Shown: positions 8,511-17,600, counted from the first letter of the stretch. The stretch: 26,564 bases of DNA from Davidsoniella eucalypti (GCA_004009845.1 RMBW01000216.1:1-26564); one strand, 5' to 3'. The notes: generated by a model from the letters alone, not told the origin. Made by a program: numbers and translations.

Positions 8511-8695
8511 ATAGCAAGAATTGCGGCAGCATGCAGGTCCTAAGATGGTTTGTCTATTTGGGGAACAGGACTGGTTTCGTTTGAGGAGTACTCCGGTACT
8601 ATAATGTTTGTGTTTTGTTCATACGGCTTTGAAAAGTTTTGATAGGTTTTTGATGTAAAATTAGTGTAATTTTCCTGCCGATGGGGGGGAAGAAT
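8511..8695 (+). promoter_or_regulatory. E2 3' UTR: two hairpins and polypurine tract
   Basis: No ORF, so no env-like gene. AGTAC/GTACT with loop TCCG (8587-8600) has the counterpart AGTAC/GTACT with a different loop in E8 (24901-24914). AAAATTA/TAATTTT with loop GTG (8657-8673) is kept exactly in E8 (24826-24842). A G-rich purine tract (8682-8694, GGGGGGG then AAGAA) abuts the 3' LTR and is the expected plus-strand primer. Confidence 0.78.
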
Positions 8696-8875
8696 TGTAA
8701 GAGACTAAGGCCTGATAGTATTAGCCAAGGCATGCCTTGTCGCTACTAGGGTATAACTATAAATAGGGATCAACTCCCTCCGGATATTACTCTTAGTTTT
8801 CCTTTCTTCTTCATCGGTCTCAACTTATTTAGACCAATACGATACCTTTTTTCACAATCCTCGTATACTCTCACA
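8696..8875 (+). repeat. E2 3' LTR (180 bp)
   Basis: Same length and, on reading, same sequence as 2481-2660; TGTAAG...TCTCACA. It is followed directly by the second GATAG and then E1 sequence. Confidence 0.97.
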
Positions 8876-8880
8876 GATAG
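8876..8880. repeat. E2 target-site duplication, right copy (GATAG)
   Basis: Repeats 2476-2480. The E1 reading frame resumes immediately after it. Confidence 0.95.
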
Positions 8881-9512
8881 AGGGATTGCACAGGTAATGT
8901 TTTCCCTTCCAACAGTTCGATCTTCAAGTCTACTCCAGGCCGGTGTGGCGGGAGGTCCTTGGATGCCTTTGCTTCAAATGCTGAGGCCACGGGTCTTAAC
9001 CAATCAGGTAGGGGCGGTCGTTCCTGTTCCTTCTGCTCCAGCGCCCTGTTGACATCTTCTAACGTGATGCGGAATACAGCGGCGTCGTCGTTGTCACAGA
9101 GTTTATGGAACTCTTCAGGCGTTAGTTCTTCGGCCGTGGTGACTTCGATTTGTCCAGAGCGCGGGTGCAGGTGCACGTCGTGATTAATCAGCCAGCGTTG
9201 ACCGAGTATTAAGTCTTCGGTTTGGCCGGGGACGACGTAGGCCCAAATGTCCTCGTGGTGGTCAGGTAGGTGTAGCGTAAACTGTGCTATCTGAGTGATG
9301 ACAGGTGGATCGGACTGGGAGGAGGCGAGGGAGACCTTGCGTGGCTCGATGGGCTGGGTCTGGCTGGCGTAGGGTAGGAGGCGCGGAGGGACGACGGCGA
9401 GGCAGAGGCAGCCACTATCGACGAGAGCTTTTGTTGGAAGTTCATTTAAAGACAAATCTAAATATAAACCCTTGGCTCCCATCTGTGTTCTAACTATTTC
9501 CTCACCCACCAT
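8876..9512 (-). CDS. E1 pol, first part: aspartic protease and linker
   Basis: Minus-strand frame with ATG at 9512, open upstream to the gag end in the -1 frame. It contains the protease active site ALVDSGC, VVPPRLL and ILGQRW, then the linker DWLRPVASAF ... KTLPVQSLY, where E2 interrupts it. The same frame continues at 2475 (PLSRAEL) after E2 and one GATAG copy are discounted. The protein is close to the E6 copy at 19899-20414. The initiating event is probably a frameshift from gag, with the ATG as an alternative start. Confidence 0.9.
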
Positions 9513-9524
9513 CGTATTCTCCTT

Positions 9525-9560
9525 GTCAGGGCGCGACTTGTCCTGACTACTTAAAAATCC
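9525..9560 (-). promoter_or_regulatory. E1 gag-pol -1 frameshift signal
   Basis: On the minus strand GGATTTTT is followed by TAA (TAG in E2, E4, E6 and E7), then 3 nt, then the stem GTCAGG/CCTGAC (9547-9525) with the 11-nt loop ACAAGTCGCGC. The stop codon differs but its position and spacing do not. This argues against UAG readthrough, as does the -1 frame of pol. Confidence 0.75.
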
Positions 9561-11347
9561 AACTCTATGAGATCGTACTCCGAACCGTTATCCGCCGCCT
9601 TTGAGTCAACCTTGGCTACCGTGGTGGTGGTGTTGTCAGGGGGAGGCAGTACACGATCCATGGCCCGTTCATCGTATCTGGCGATTTCCTCACGCATCAC
9701 TGTGCGTATGGCGTTGACCGACAGCTGGTTGTGCGAGGGTCCTGGCTTGGAGGAACGTTGTGGGCAACGACGTGCAATGTGGTCCTTGAGTCCGCAGATG
9801 AAGCATGCGTTTTCACGCATCAGCCGGTGTCGTTCCGACTCAGACAGTTTGGGTCTCTCTGAGCGGGCAGCGGGCTGGGGGCGGTTCTCCCGACGGGTCT
9901 GTTGGTCGGGCCGCTCTCTCCAGTTGCTCGACTTGGCATGTTCTGGCTTGGGGGTGGACTCGATGGCGTGGCGCTTACCAGTGGGGCGGTCGAAGTGCTT
10001 CAAGAGGCTGTTGATGATAGTGTGGTATGAGTTGGACTCCCAAGCCCATCCGGTGCGTTCAATCAAGTCGTCACGCATGGCGGATCGTAGGATATCGATC
10101 AACGTGGTGTCGTCGTGAATGCCGGCTTCCATGGCTAGCGTCTCGAAGCGGAGGTGGAAGGTCTTGAAGGGTTCCCGATCTCCTTGGGCGGATTTGTAGA
10201 AAGCAATACGCGCGTTGGTGAGTCGTTCGCGCGACCGGAACATATCATCAAGCTTCTCCAGCAGCAGATCGTAGGGTCTAGAACGCTGGCAAATGGAGTC
10301 GAAGAAAACGTTTAGCTTGGCCTGTGTGGTTGCGCCTAGGCGACTGAACAGGTATACCGCCCGCGAGATGTCGTTGCCTAAAGCGGCACCATCGATCATC
10401 ATTTTGTTCGTAGCTAGTCTTCTCCAAATCTCGTAGTCCGAGTGTAGGCCACTAAATTCGTTGAGCAGTGGTTGGACTTGGCGAGGTAGGGCTTGGTTGG
10501 AGGAGGCAGGTAGTGGCTGGGGAACAGGTGCAGGTGGTAGCGAGGGGGCCGTGGGTTCGTGATGCTCCTTTGCGAACAACATCTGACCGAGTCGATTCAT
10601 CATGGACTTCATTTCTACCATATCAGATTGTAGAGAGTCCAGACGGTCGGCTTCACGCGAGGGTTGGCGACCGCGGTCAGATTCAGGGTAGGTGTCGCGG
10701 GGCCTCATGCTTTCAGCCAGACGAGCCAAGTCAGAGGTATCGGAGGGGTTATCACTTGCATCGTCTTCGTCATCCAAGGGTAGCGGGTTGCGAGAGGTGG
10801 TTACTCGGCTCAAGGTGCGCGCGTGGGTTGTCTCAGTGGAGATCAGTTGCTCAGTGGTTTCCTTGGCCTTGGAGCGAGTTCTCGTGGGGGTGCGAGGTAG
10901 GCCCATGAATGGTGACTTAAGGAGGGAAGGACGGAGCGAGGTGCGTGCAACGCGTTCCTGACGCGTACGTGCTTGGCCGATGTGGACGTGGCCGACAAAA
11001 CCGCTGGTGAAGGACAGATGGCCTAGGTGGCTGTGAAAGTGCTGGCTGTGACTGAGGATGTCACGGGAGGCAGGGCAGAAACCTAGGGTGGCTGCGAGAC
11101 GGGCACGTTCCTTGCGTTTGAATAGTGCCAAGTAGCACCAGCCTGGTCTACTCCAAGGGCGGTCCTCGGGTAGGCCTACAGCCGACAGAGTGTAACCCTC
11201 AGGGGGTTCCTGGCTGGGGTCCAAGAGGTGGACGCGGGCCAGGGCGAGATACTGCTTGAGGTCTAGGAAGATTTCGTAGTAGCCGGCGAGGGCGGAGCAA
11301 GTCAGGGAGGCCATAATGACCAGGAACAGGAAGATAAGGTCAGACAT
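9551..11347 (-). CDS. E1 gag polyprotein (598 aa), intact
   Basis: ATG at 11347 in the context GTCACCATG. Residues 4-28 are strongly hydrophobic (LIFLFLVIMASLTCSAL...), a predicted signal-anchor. Conserved N-terminal block: PGWCYLALFKRKERARLAA (68-86) and the His cluster HSQHFHSHLGH (100-110). Residues 150-290 are Arg/Ser/Asp/Pro-rich and presumably disordered. A capsid-like region spans about 295-455 (DYEIWRRLA ... FKTFHLRFETLAMEAG). One CCHC knuckle: C515, C518, H523, C528. Over residues 1-333 it is identical to E6 Gag apart from synonymous base changes, while beyond 333 there are 13 replacements. The intact frame inside a nested, interrupted element suggests low age. Confidence 0.94.
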   Translation of the reverse strand: MSDLIFLFLVIMASLTCSALAGYYEIFLDLKQYLALARVHLLDPSQEPPEGYTLSAVGLPEDRPWSRPGWCYLALFKRKERARLAATLGFCPASRDILSHSQHFHSHLGHLSFTSGFVGHVHIGQARTRQERVARTSLRPSLLKSPFMGLPRTPTRTRSKAKETTEQLISTETTHARTLSRVTTSRNPLPLDDEDDASDNPSDTSDLARLAESMRPRDTYPESDRGRQPSREADRLDSLQSDMVEMKSMMNRLGQMLFAKEHHEPTAPSLPPAPVPQPLPASSNQALPRQVQPLLNEFSGLHSDYEIWRRLATNKMMIDGAALGNDISRAVYLFSRLGATTQAKLNVFFDSICQRSRPYDLLLEKLDDMFRSRERLTNARIAFYKSAQGDREPFKTFHLRFETLAMEAGIHDDTTLIDILRSAMRDDLIERTGWAWESNSYHTIINSLLKHFDRPTGKRHAIESTPKPEHAKSSNWRERPDQQTRRENRPQPAARSERPKLSESERHRLMRENACFICGLKDHIARRCPQRSSKPGPSHNQLSVNAIRTVMREEIARYDERAMDRVLPPPDNTTTTVAKVDSKAADNGSEYDLIELDF

Positions 11348-11622
11348 GGTGACTAGGGGCGCGAGGGGTAAACAAGCGGACGTGTAGGGGCAAGCCTTTC
11401 AGTGAGGGGGCTTGGACAGATGGCAGACTGTTTTAAGCAGAGTCTGGACAGGATAAGGGGCAAACAGAGACAGTGTTTGGACAGAAGAGAGGGCAAGCGG
11501 ATGGCTTGGACAGAATAGAGGGCAAGCAGACGGCTTGGACAGAGGTAAATACAGCGAGCAGATGCTCGGACAAAGAGGCAAGCAGATGCTTGGACAAGAT
11601 AAAGAAGTTATCGGTCTCAAAA
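11348..11622 (-). promoter_or_regulatory. E1 leader with seven serial hairpins
   Basis: On the minus strand, seven inverted repeats separated by short C/T-rich spacers: CAAGC/GCTTG (11579-11592), CGAGC/GCTCG (11555-11568), CAAGC/GCTTG (11523-11537 and 11494-11508), CAAACA/TGTTTG (11461-11479), CAGACT/AGTCTG (11424-11446) and CAAGCC/GGCTTG (11391-11414). Each is preceded by TGTC. The leader has no ATG before gag. The primer-binding site TTGAGACCGAT is at 11620-11610. Confidence 0.8.
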
Positions 11623-11687
11623 TGAGACGATATACGAGGAGTTGCGATGAAAACTGGTCGTAAAAGAATAGTTCGATTGAGACCGAT
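11610..11687 (-). promoter_or_regulatory. E1 self-primer pair
   Basis: Minus strand: ATCGGTCTCAA at 11687-11677 (predicted RNA start) and its exact complement TTGAGACCGAT at 11620-11610, two bases inside the LTR end. Confidence 0.83.
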
Positions 11688-11803
11688 GAAGGAGAAAGAG
11701 AAACTAAGACTAATAATCGGCGGGAATAGGTCCCTACTTATAGCCGATTCTAGTGCTGACAAGGAATGCCTTGGCTAACCTTACTAGGCCTTAGTCTCTT
11801 ACA
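11623..11803 (-). repeat. E1 5' LTR (181 bp)
   Basis: TGTAAGAGAC...TCGTCTCA on the minus strand. It differs from the E6 LTR (17601-17781) at four positions by eye. Outside it lies GGTGT (11804-11808), the expected target duplication, whose partner is left of the window. Confidence 0.94.
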
Positions 11804-13200
11804 GGTGTAGGCTCGATGGCGCGGCGCTTACCAGTGGGGCGGTCAAAGTGCTTCAAGAGGCTGTCGATGATCGCGTGGTATGAGTTAGATTCCCAAGCCC
11901 ATCCGGTGCGTTCAACCAAATCGTCACGCATGGCAGAGCGTAGGATGTCGATCAGCGTGGTGTCATCGTGAATGCCGGCTTCCATGGCTAGGGTTTCGAA
12001 ACGGAGGTGAAAGGCTTTGAAGGTTTCGCGATCTCCCTGAGCGGACTTGTAGAAGGCGATGCGAGCGTTAATGAGTCGCTCACGCGACCGGAACATATCG
12101 TCGAGTTTCTCCAGCAGTAAGTCGTAGGGTCTGGAACGCTGGCAGATGGAGTCGAAGAAAACGTTTAGCTTGGCTTGCGTGTTTGCGCCTAGGCGGCCGT
12201 ACAGGTAGACAGCTTTAGAGAGGTCACCGCCTAGGGCTGTTCCATCGATTAACATTTTGTTCGTTGCCAGTCTTCTCCAGATCTCGTAGTCAGCGTGCGA
12301 GCCGCTGAATTCGCTAAGTAGGGGCTGGACCTGGCGAGGTAGGTTTTGGCTGGACGAGACGGGTAGTGGCTGGGAAGCAGGAGCAGGCGGTAGTGGAGGA
12401 GCGGTAATATCCTGACGCTCTTTGGCAAACAGCATCTGACCGAGACGATTCATCATAGACTTCATTTCTACCATGTCAGTTTGCAGAGAGTCCAGACGGT
12501 CGGCTTCACGCGAGGGTTGGCGACCACGGTCAGATTCAGGGTAGGTATCGCGGGGTCTCATGCTTTCGGCCAGACGAGCCAGGTCAGAGGTATCGGAGGG
12601 GATGTCGCTGGCGTCGTCTTCATCGTCTGCAGGTAGGGGGTTGCGAGACGTGGTTACTCGACTCAGGGTGCGCGCGTGGGTTGTCTCAGTGGAGATTAGT
12701 TGCTCAGTGGTTTCCTTGGCCTTGGAGCGAGTTCTCGTGGGGGTGCGAGGTAGGCCCATGAAAGGTGACTTGAGCAGGGAAGGACGGAGCGAGGAGCGAG
12801 CAACGCGTTCCCGACGCGTACGTGCTTGGCCAATGTGGACGTGGCCGATGAAACCGCTGGTGAAGGACAGATGGCCTAAGTGGCTGTGGAAATGTTGGCT
12901 GTGACTGAGGATGTCACGAGAAGCTGGACAGAAACCTAGGGTGGCTGCGAGACGAGCACGTTCCTTGCGTTTGAACAGTGCTAAGTAACACCAGCCTGGT
13001 CTACTCCACGGGCGGTCTTCGGGCAGGCCTGCTGCCGACAGGGTGTAACCTTCGGGGGGCTCCTGGCTGGGGTCCAACATATGGACGCGGGCCAGGGCGA
13101 GCTTCTGCTTGGCTACTAGGTAAAGTTTATAGTAACCAAGGAGGGCGCAGTAAGTGAGGGGGGCCATAATGGCCAGATACAGGAGGGCGAAGTCAGACAT
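11804..13200 (-). pseudogene. E3 gag, 5' part, cut by the E1 insertion
   Basis: ATG at 13200; the frame is open for about 465 codons to the E1 LTR, where it breaks off just after the capsid region (HFDRPTGKRRAIEPTP), so the CCHC knuckle is missing. The N-terminus (MSDFALLYLAIMAPLTYCALLGYY) differs from E1/E6 but is equally hydrophobic, and the conserved block with GWCYLALFKRKERARLAA and HSQHFHSHLGH is unchanged. The C-terminal part (ETFKAFHLRFETLAMEAG ... AIIDSLLKHFDRP) resembles E6 more than E1. The remainder of E3 lies left of the window beyond E1. Confidence 0.92.
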
Positions 13201-13477
13201 AGTGACTTAGGGGCGCAAGGGGTAAAACAAGCGGACTGGTAGGGGCAAGCCTTGTAGGGGGAAGGCTTGGACGAGGGGCAGACTGTTTAGGCAAAGTCTG
13301 GACAGGATGGGGGCAAATAGAGACGATGTTTGGACAAAGAAGAGAGGGCAAGCAGACGGCTTGGACAGAATAGGGGGCAAGCAGACGGCTTGGACAGAGG
13401 TAAATACAGCGAGCAGATGCTCGGACAAAGGGGCAAGCGGATGCTTGGACAAGATAAAGAAGTTATCGGTCTCAAAA
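13201..13477 (-). promoter_or_regulatory. E3 leader with serial hairpins and primer site
   Basis: Minus strand: TTGAGACCGAT at 13475-13465, then seven inverted repeats between 13447 and 13246. The first is CAAGC/GCTTG, then CGAGC/GCTCG, CAAGC/GCTTG twice, a degraded CAAA/TTTG, CAGACT/AGTCTG, and last an 8-bp stem CAAGCCTT/AAGGCTTG (13269-13246). The last stem is longer than in E1/E6, with both arms changed together. No ATG precedes gag. Confidence 0.78.
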
Positions 13478-13658
13478 TGAGACGATATACGAGGAGTTGC
13501 GGTGAAAACTGGTCGTAAAAGGATAGTTCGATTGAGACCGATGAAGGAGAAAGAGAAACTAAGACTAATAATCGGCGGGAATAGGTCCCTACTTATAGCC
13601 GATTCTAGTACTGACAAGGAATGCCTTGGCTAACCTTACTAGGCCTTAGTCTCTTACA
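13478..13658 (-). repeat. E3 5' LTR (181 bp)
   Basis: TGTAAGAGAC...TCGTCTCA on the minus strand, same family as the E1, E6 and E8 LTRs. The predicted RNA start ATCGGTCTCAA is at 13542-13532. Confidence 0.94.
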
Positions 13659-15947
13659 CAAAGCGAGGGATCCATAGTCTGTTACGCCAGCATAGGAGGC
13701 CTCGGTCGTCGATGGAGCATTCGCTGATTTGCCATTGGAGGCCCCATGCTGAGGGGAATGATCTGGCGCCATCGAGGACAAGGGATCGTGCAAGCCACCA
13801 TCTATTATTGGTCTGCAGGGCTTGTGTCCATAGTGAGGTGAGGTCGGCGTCCCCGAAGGGTGAGGGGAGAGTGGACTGTGTGGCTATGTCGTCTGAGGGA
13901 ATGTCGGCGTCCGGGATGTTGGACCAAAGGGCGTTGACCACTACTAGGTTGTCTCCTGCTGTTGCGGGGGCGAGGAGTTGGTGTACTCTACTCATGAGCC
14001 TGTCGTCACTGGCATCCTTGGGCATGTCCTGGTCCCTGCGCGATAGTGCGTCGGGGATCACTTGGTCTGTTCCAGGACGGTGTTTAAGCTCAAAGGAGAA
14101 GTCCGACAGTTCGTATCCCCAGCGGCGTTGCCTTTCTGCTAGGGACCTTTTGGTCCTAAAGAACTCCAGGTTGCGATGGTCGGTGAAGACCGTGAAGTGT
14201 ATACCCAGCAGGAAGTGTCTCCACTGGCGAATGGACCAGTAGATAGCCAGCATTTCCTTATCGTGAATGGGATAGTTGGATTCTGCTGGCGTGAGTTTCC
14301 TAGATAGGAAGGCAATGGGGTGGTGGTGTCCGTCAGGGCCGCGCTGGGTGAGTTCAGCGCCTAGGGCATAGCCTGAGGAGTCGGCGGAGAGGATTGTTTC
14401 CCTGTCAGGGTCGTAGGGAGCTAGTAGAGGAGGAGAGATGAAGGCATCTTTGATGCTGCGGAAAGCTTGGTCGCAGGCAGGGGACCAGACAAAGGGGGTG
14501 TCCTTCTTGGTTAGGTTGGTTAATGGCGCAAGGGTGTCGGATATGCGCGGGACGAAGTCCCTATAGAAGTTTATGAAACCAATAAAGCGGCGAAGTTCAG
14601 TTAGAGTGTAGGGGCGTTCCCAATTGCGAATGGCCTCAGTCTTCTCGGGGTCTGCTCTTATGCCGATACCAGGGCCGACTAGGAAGCCTAGGAACTTGAT
14701 CTCCTTGGCTGCGAATTCGCACTTCTTGATGTCGAGTTGGAGGTCGGCTTTATCGAGGGCAGAGACTATTTCCAGGACGAGGTTGCGATGGTCCTGGAGC
14801 GAGCCCTTAGAATAGATGCACACATCGTCAATGTAAGCGTCGCAGCTGATACCGTGCCATTTGTCGAGGACTCCGTTGATGCGTCTCTGGAAGGCAGCAG
14901 GGGCGTTGGTTAAGCCGAAGGGGACTACGTTCCATTGGAAGGCGCCTAGTGGTGTCCTGAAGGCTGTAATGTGCTCGGATCTAGGGGCTATGCGAATCCT
15001 GTGAAAGGCGGAGATCACGTCGACCTTTGAGACCCATTCGGAGCTCGCGATGCGTTGGAGAGTTTCTCCCATAAGTGGTAGGGGGTACTTATCCTTGATA
15101 GACGCATCATTAACACCACGATAGTCGATGCAAAAGCGTACACCACCTCCTGGTTTATTAACGAACAGGACGGACGAGCCATATTCGGAGTTGGCTGGTC
15201 CGATGAATTGAGACTGTTTGAGTCCTTCCAGGGTCTTTTGCAAGACTAGGAGTTCTGCGCGCGTGACAGGGTAGAGGGATTGTGTCGGAACGGTTGCACC
15301 TGGTTTCAGTTTAATCTCTAGGTCGATTCCTGGTCGATGCGGGGGCAGCGTTGTGGCTAATTTGGGATCGAAAGCCGAGGCAACAGGTTCTAACCAATCC
15401 GGCAGGTGAGGACGGGATTTCTCCTAGTGAGCAAGAGCGATCTTAATGTTCTCTAGCGAAGCTCTATAAATATGCGGGTTATCCGCACTTCCACAGAGCT
15501 TGTAGAATTCCTCAGCAGTTAACTCTTCTGCTGGTAAGATCGTAATTTCCTGTGTCCTGGGCCTGAGCCGAACGTCATTATTTACTAACCATCTTTGTCC
15601 TAGAATTATGTCTTCGGACTGGCCGGGAACCACGTAGGCCCAAATGGTTTCCGTGTGGCCGTTGATGGTCAGGGGGAGTTCGGCGATGGTGTCGATGAGC
15701 GGGGGGTTGTCCAGCGTAGTGACTTGGACGATGACCCGCTCGGAGATGGGGAGTGTAAGGGTAGCGAGGTGGAGGAGACGCGGGGGAATGACGGCGACGG
15801 TGAGGCATCCGCTGTCGACGAGGGCTTTCGTAGAGTAACTTCCTAAACTTACGTCTAAATAATTTCCGAAAGCCCCCATCTCAGTTTCAACTATTTGGTC
15901 ACCAATTAATCCCCCCTGGTCGGGGCGCGATTTATCCCGACTATCTA
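13659..15947 (-). pseudogene. E4 pol: protease, RT and RNase H, with an in-frame stop, cut by E3
   Basis: Minus-strand Pol of the E7-like family. Protease from ATG 15879 (ALVDSGCLTVAVIPPR, ILGQRW), then an in-frame TAG at 15426-15424 where E7 has a Lys codon (LAHKDKSRP). The same frame then stays open through RT (SSVLFVNKPGGGVRFCIDYR, PFGLTNAP, YIDDV) and RNase H (SADSSG, DKEML, TDHRNLE, PDALSR) down to 13659, where the E3 LTR cuts it just before the integrase zinc finger (RLWIPRF). The -1 frame is open up to the gag end. A single nonsense change is the only coding lesion besides the insertions. Confidence 0.9.
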
Positions 15948-15954
15948 AAAATCC
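15919..15954 (-). promoter_or_regulatory. E4 gag-pol -1 frameshift signal, covarying stem
   Basis: Minus strand: GGATTTTTAG (stop 15947-15945), 3 nt, then the stem GTCGGG/CCCGAC (15941-15919) with loop ATAAATCGCGC. The fourth pair is G-C where E1/E2/E6 have A-T, a compensatory change; the loop end TCGCGC is constant. Confidence 0.76.
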
Positions 15955-16085
15955 ATAAGGTCTCCTGTGTCCGCCGCGTTAGTAGTAGTAGCCCCCTGGG
16001 CGCGTGGCTGTGGGTTTGACATCTGTTCGCTGATGAGAGCGCGGACGTCATCCAGGGAGAAGGAAGGAGCGGTGCTGACAGCATT
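15945..16085 (-). pseudogene. E4 gag, C-terminal tail
   Basis: About 46 codons ending TGDLMDF before the stop, in the frame whose -1 neighbour is pol. It contains SFSLDDVRALISEQM, which aligns with the broken E7 gag tail at 23480-23520. The rest of gag, including the zinc knuckles, is separated by the E5 insertion and would lie right of E8. Confidence 0.82.
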
Positions 16086-16225
16086 TGTAAGGGTCTAAGG
16101 CCCTGGTTGGTTTGGCTAAGCTTGATCTAAGCCTATGCAAAACGGTTATAAATAGGGACGTCTTCCCGCCGTTATTCCAACAGATAATAGTCCTTCTCTC
16201 CATCGGCCACAATCTAATCACCCTT
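16086..16225 (+). repeat. E5 5' LTR, third LTR type; right border uncertain
   Basis: Starts TGTAAGGGTC; TATAAATAGGGA is at about 16147-16158. ATCGGCCACAATCT (16202-16215) marks the predicted RNA start. AGATTGTTGGCC (16229-16240) is complementary to it except for one unpaired base, and may be the self-primer site. The LTR end is either CA at 16220 or a few bases later. It resembles the E7 LTR (AACGGTTATAAATAGGGAC) more than that of E1/E6. Confidence 0.7.
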
Positions 16226-16373
16226 TCTAAGATTGTTGGCCTCGTCCCTCCTTAGATCCTCTCATATCCTGTCCAGACTCTGCCTAAACAGTCTGCCCCC
16301 TTGTCCAAGCCTCCCCCTTACCAGGCTTGTCCCTATCCGTCCGCTGGTTTACCCCTTGCGCCCTCAAGTCATT
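16226..16373 (+). promoter_or_regulatory. E5 leader, shortened, with two hairpins
   Basis: Only the last two hairpins of the E3-type array remain: CAGACT/AGTCTG (16274-16295) and CAAGCCT/AGGCTTG (16306-16329), each preceded by TGTC. No ATG precedes gag. The front part of the array seems to have been lost at the join with the foreign LTR. Confidence 0.72.
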
Positions 16374-17600
16374 ATGTCTGACTTCGCCCTCCTATATCTG
16401 GCCATTATGGCCCCCCTCACATACTGTGCCTTCGTTGGCTACTATGAACTGTATCTAGTAGCCAAGCAGAAACTCGCCATGGCTCGCGTCCATCTGTTGG
16501 ACCCCAGCCTGGAACCCCCTGAGGGCTATACTCTGTCGGCCATGGGCCTACCCGAGGACCGACCTTGGAGTAGACCCGGCTGGTGTTACCTTGCGCTCTT
16601 TAAACGCAAGGAACGCGCGCGCCTCGCTGCCCTCCTAGGATTCTGCCCTGCCTCCCGTGACATCCTTGGTCACAGTCAGCACTTCCACAGCCACCTGGGT
16701 CATCTATCCTTCACCAGCGGTTTCGTCGGCCACGTCCACATCGGCCAAGCTCGTACGCGTCAGGAACGCGTTGCTCGAACCTCGCTCCGTCCTTCCCTCC
16801 TCAAGTCACCTTTCATGGGCCTGCCTCGCACCCCCACGCGAACTCGCTCTAAAGCCAAGGAGACCACGGAGCAGCTCATCTCTACCGAAACCACCCACGC
16901 ACGCACCTTAAGCAGAGTAACCACCTCACGCAACCCGCTGCCCGCAGATGATGACGACGCCAGTGATAACCCTTCGGACACGTCTGACTTAGCCCGCCTC
17001 GCTGAGAGTATGAGACCACGCGACACGTACCCTGAATCAGATCGTGGCCGCCAACCCTCTCGCGAAGCTGACCGTCTGGACTCTCTACAAGATGACATGG
17101 TAGAAATGAAGTCCATGATGAATCGACTCGGTCAAATGCTGTTCGCCAAAGAGCGCCATGATACTACCGCTCCTCCGCCACCGCCTGCCCTTGCTCCTCA
17201 GCCACTACCCGCCTCTTCCAGCCAAGCCCTACCCCGTCAGGTCCAGCCCCTACTCAACGAATTCAGCGGCTCGCACTCTGACTACGAGATCTGGAGAAGG
17301 CTGGCAACGAACAAGATGTTGATTGATGGAGCAGCTCTCGGCGGTGACCTCTCTAAGGCAGTCTACCTGTACGGCCGCCTAGGCGCGACCACGCAAGCCA
17401 AGTTAAACGTCTTTTTTGACTCTATCTGCCAACGATCCAGACCCTACGATCTGCTGCTAGAAAAACTTGATGATATGTTCCGGTCGCGCGAACGACTCAC
17501 CAACGCCCGCACTGCCTTCTACAAAGCCGCCCAAGGAGATCGCGAACCTTTCAAAGCCTTCCACATCCGCTTTGAGACATTGGCCATGGAAGCTGACATA
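16374..17600 (+). pseudogene. E5 gag, 5' part, cut by E6
   Basis: ATG at 16374 (MSDFALLYLAIMAPLTYCAFVGYY, hydrophobic N-terminus), conserved GWCYLALFKRKERARLAA block and HSQHFHSHLGH. It ends in the capsid-like region at RFETLAMEAD where the E6 LTR begins; the residues after that in the frame come from the LTR. About 409 codons remain. Closest to E3 gag, with several replacements in the first 50 residues. The cut point differs from the one in E3, so the two insertions are independent. Confidence 0.92.

Larger units (their letters stand above)
2481..8875 (+). mobile_element. E2: complete Ty3/gypsy chromovirus (6395 bp) inserted in E1
   Basis: Complete element: 180-bp LTRs, self-primer site, ATG-free leader, gag, pol in the -1 frame, 3' UTR with hairpins, polypurine tract and 3' LTR, flanked by GATAG. 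The two LTRs look identical base for base on reading, so insertion is recent. The only lesion I find is a missing base in a C run at 5676-5679 in the RT fingers region. If that base is a sequencing artefact, the element may be autonomous; if real, it would need a helper. It lies antisense to its host element E1. Its LTR and gag form a separate subfamily from E1/E3/E6/E8, but the pol is close to theirs. Confidence 0.97.
1..11803 (-). mobile_element. E1: Ty3/gypsy chromovirus, minus strand, split by E2, 3' end outside window
   Basis: Read on the minus strand the order is 5' LTR (11803-11623), leader, gag, protease, [E2 insertion 2481-8875 with one GATAG copy], RT, RNase H and integrase up to the window edge. 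Removing E2 and one GATAG copy rejoins the protease-RT linker in the same reading frame, which shows that E1 was there first and was interrupted by E2. The 5' LTR abuts a gag fragment of E3, so E1 itself landed in E3. Its chromodomain and 3' LTR must lie left of base 1. It is very close to E6 (gag) and E8 (integrase, LTR). I am sure of the structure; the age is not measurable because the second LTR is missing. Confidence 0.93.
11804..13658 (-). mobile_element. E3: 5' end of a Ty3/gypsy element, minus strand
   Basis: 5' LTR, leader and truncated gag; interrupted by E1 at 11803/11804 and itself inserted in the pol of E4 at 13658/13659. The base run CAAAG at 13659-13663 is the candidate target duplication, its partner being off the left edge. 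Confidence 0.9.
13659..16085 (-). mobile_element. E4: outermost element of the nest, E7 family, minus strand
   Basis: Gag tail, frameshift signal and protease-RT-RNase H remain. It is interrupted on the left by E3 and on the right by E5, in the end of gag. Its LTRs and integrase are outside the window. The protease is nearly identical to that of E7, so it should carry an E7-type LTR. Confidence 0.88.
16086..17600 (+). mobile_element. E5: 5' end of a chimeric Ty3/gypsy element
   Basis: An E7-like LTR is followed by a shortened leader and an E3-like gag cut by E6. LTR from one family and interior from another suggests recombination during reverse transcription. GCATT at 16081-16085 is the candidate target duplication; its partner is off the right edge. 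Confidence 0.85.

Noticed and set aside
8511..8695. An env-like or captured host gene between pol and the 3' LTR
   Set aside because: Only about 185 bp with no ORF in E2, and about 215 bp with none in E8.
11399..11762. Small minus-strand open frames over the E1 leader and LTR (similar ones at 13207-13617 and 17642-18071)
   Set aside because: They translate the hairpin repeats and LTR from non-ATG starts. Their recurrence follows from the repeats, not from coding.
16086..16240. E5 LTR as a solo LTR
   Set aside because: It is followed by a recognisable leader and an in-frame gag running into the E6 insertion, so it is the 5' LTR of an element.
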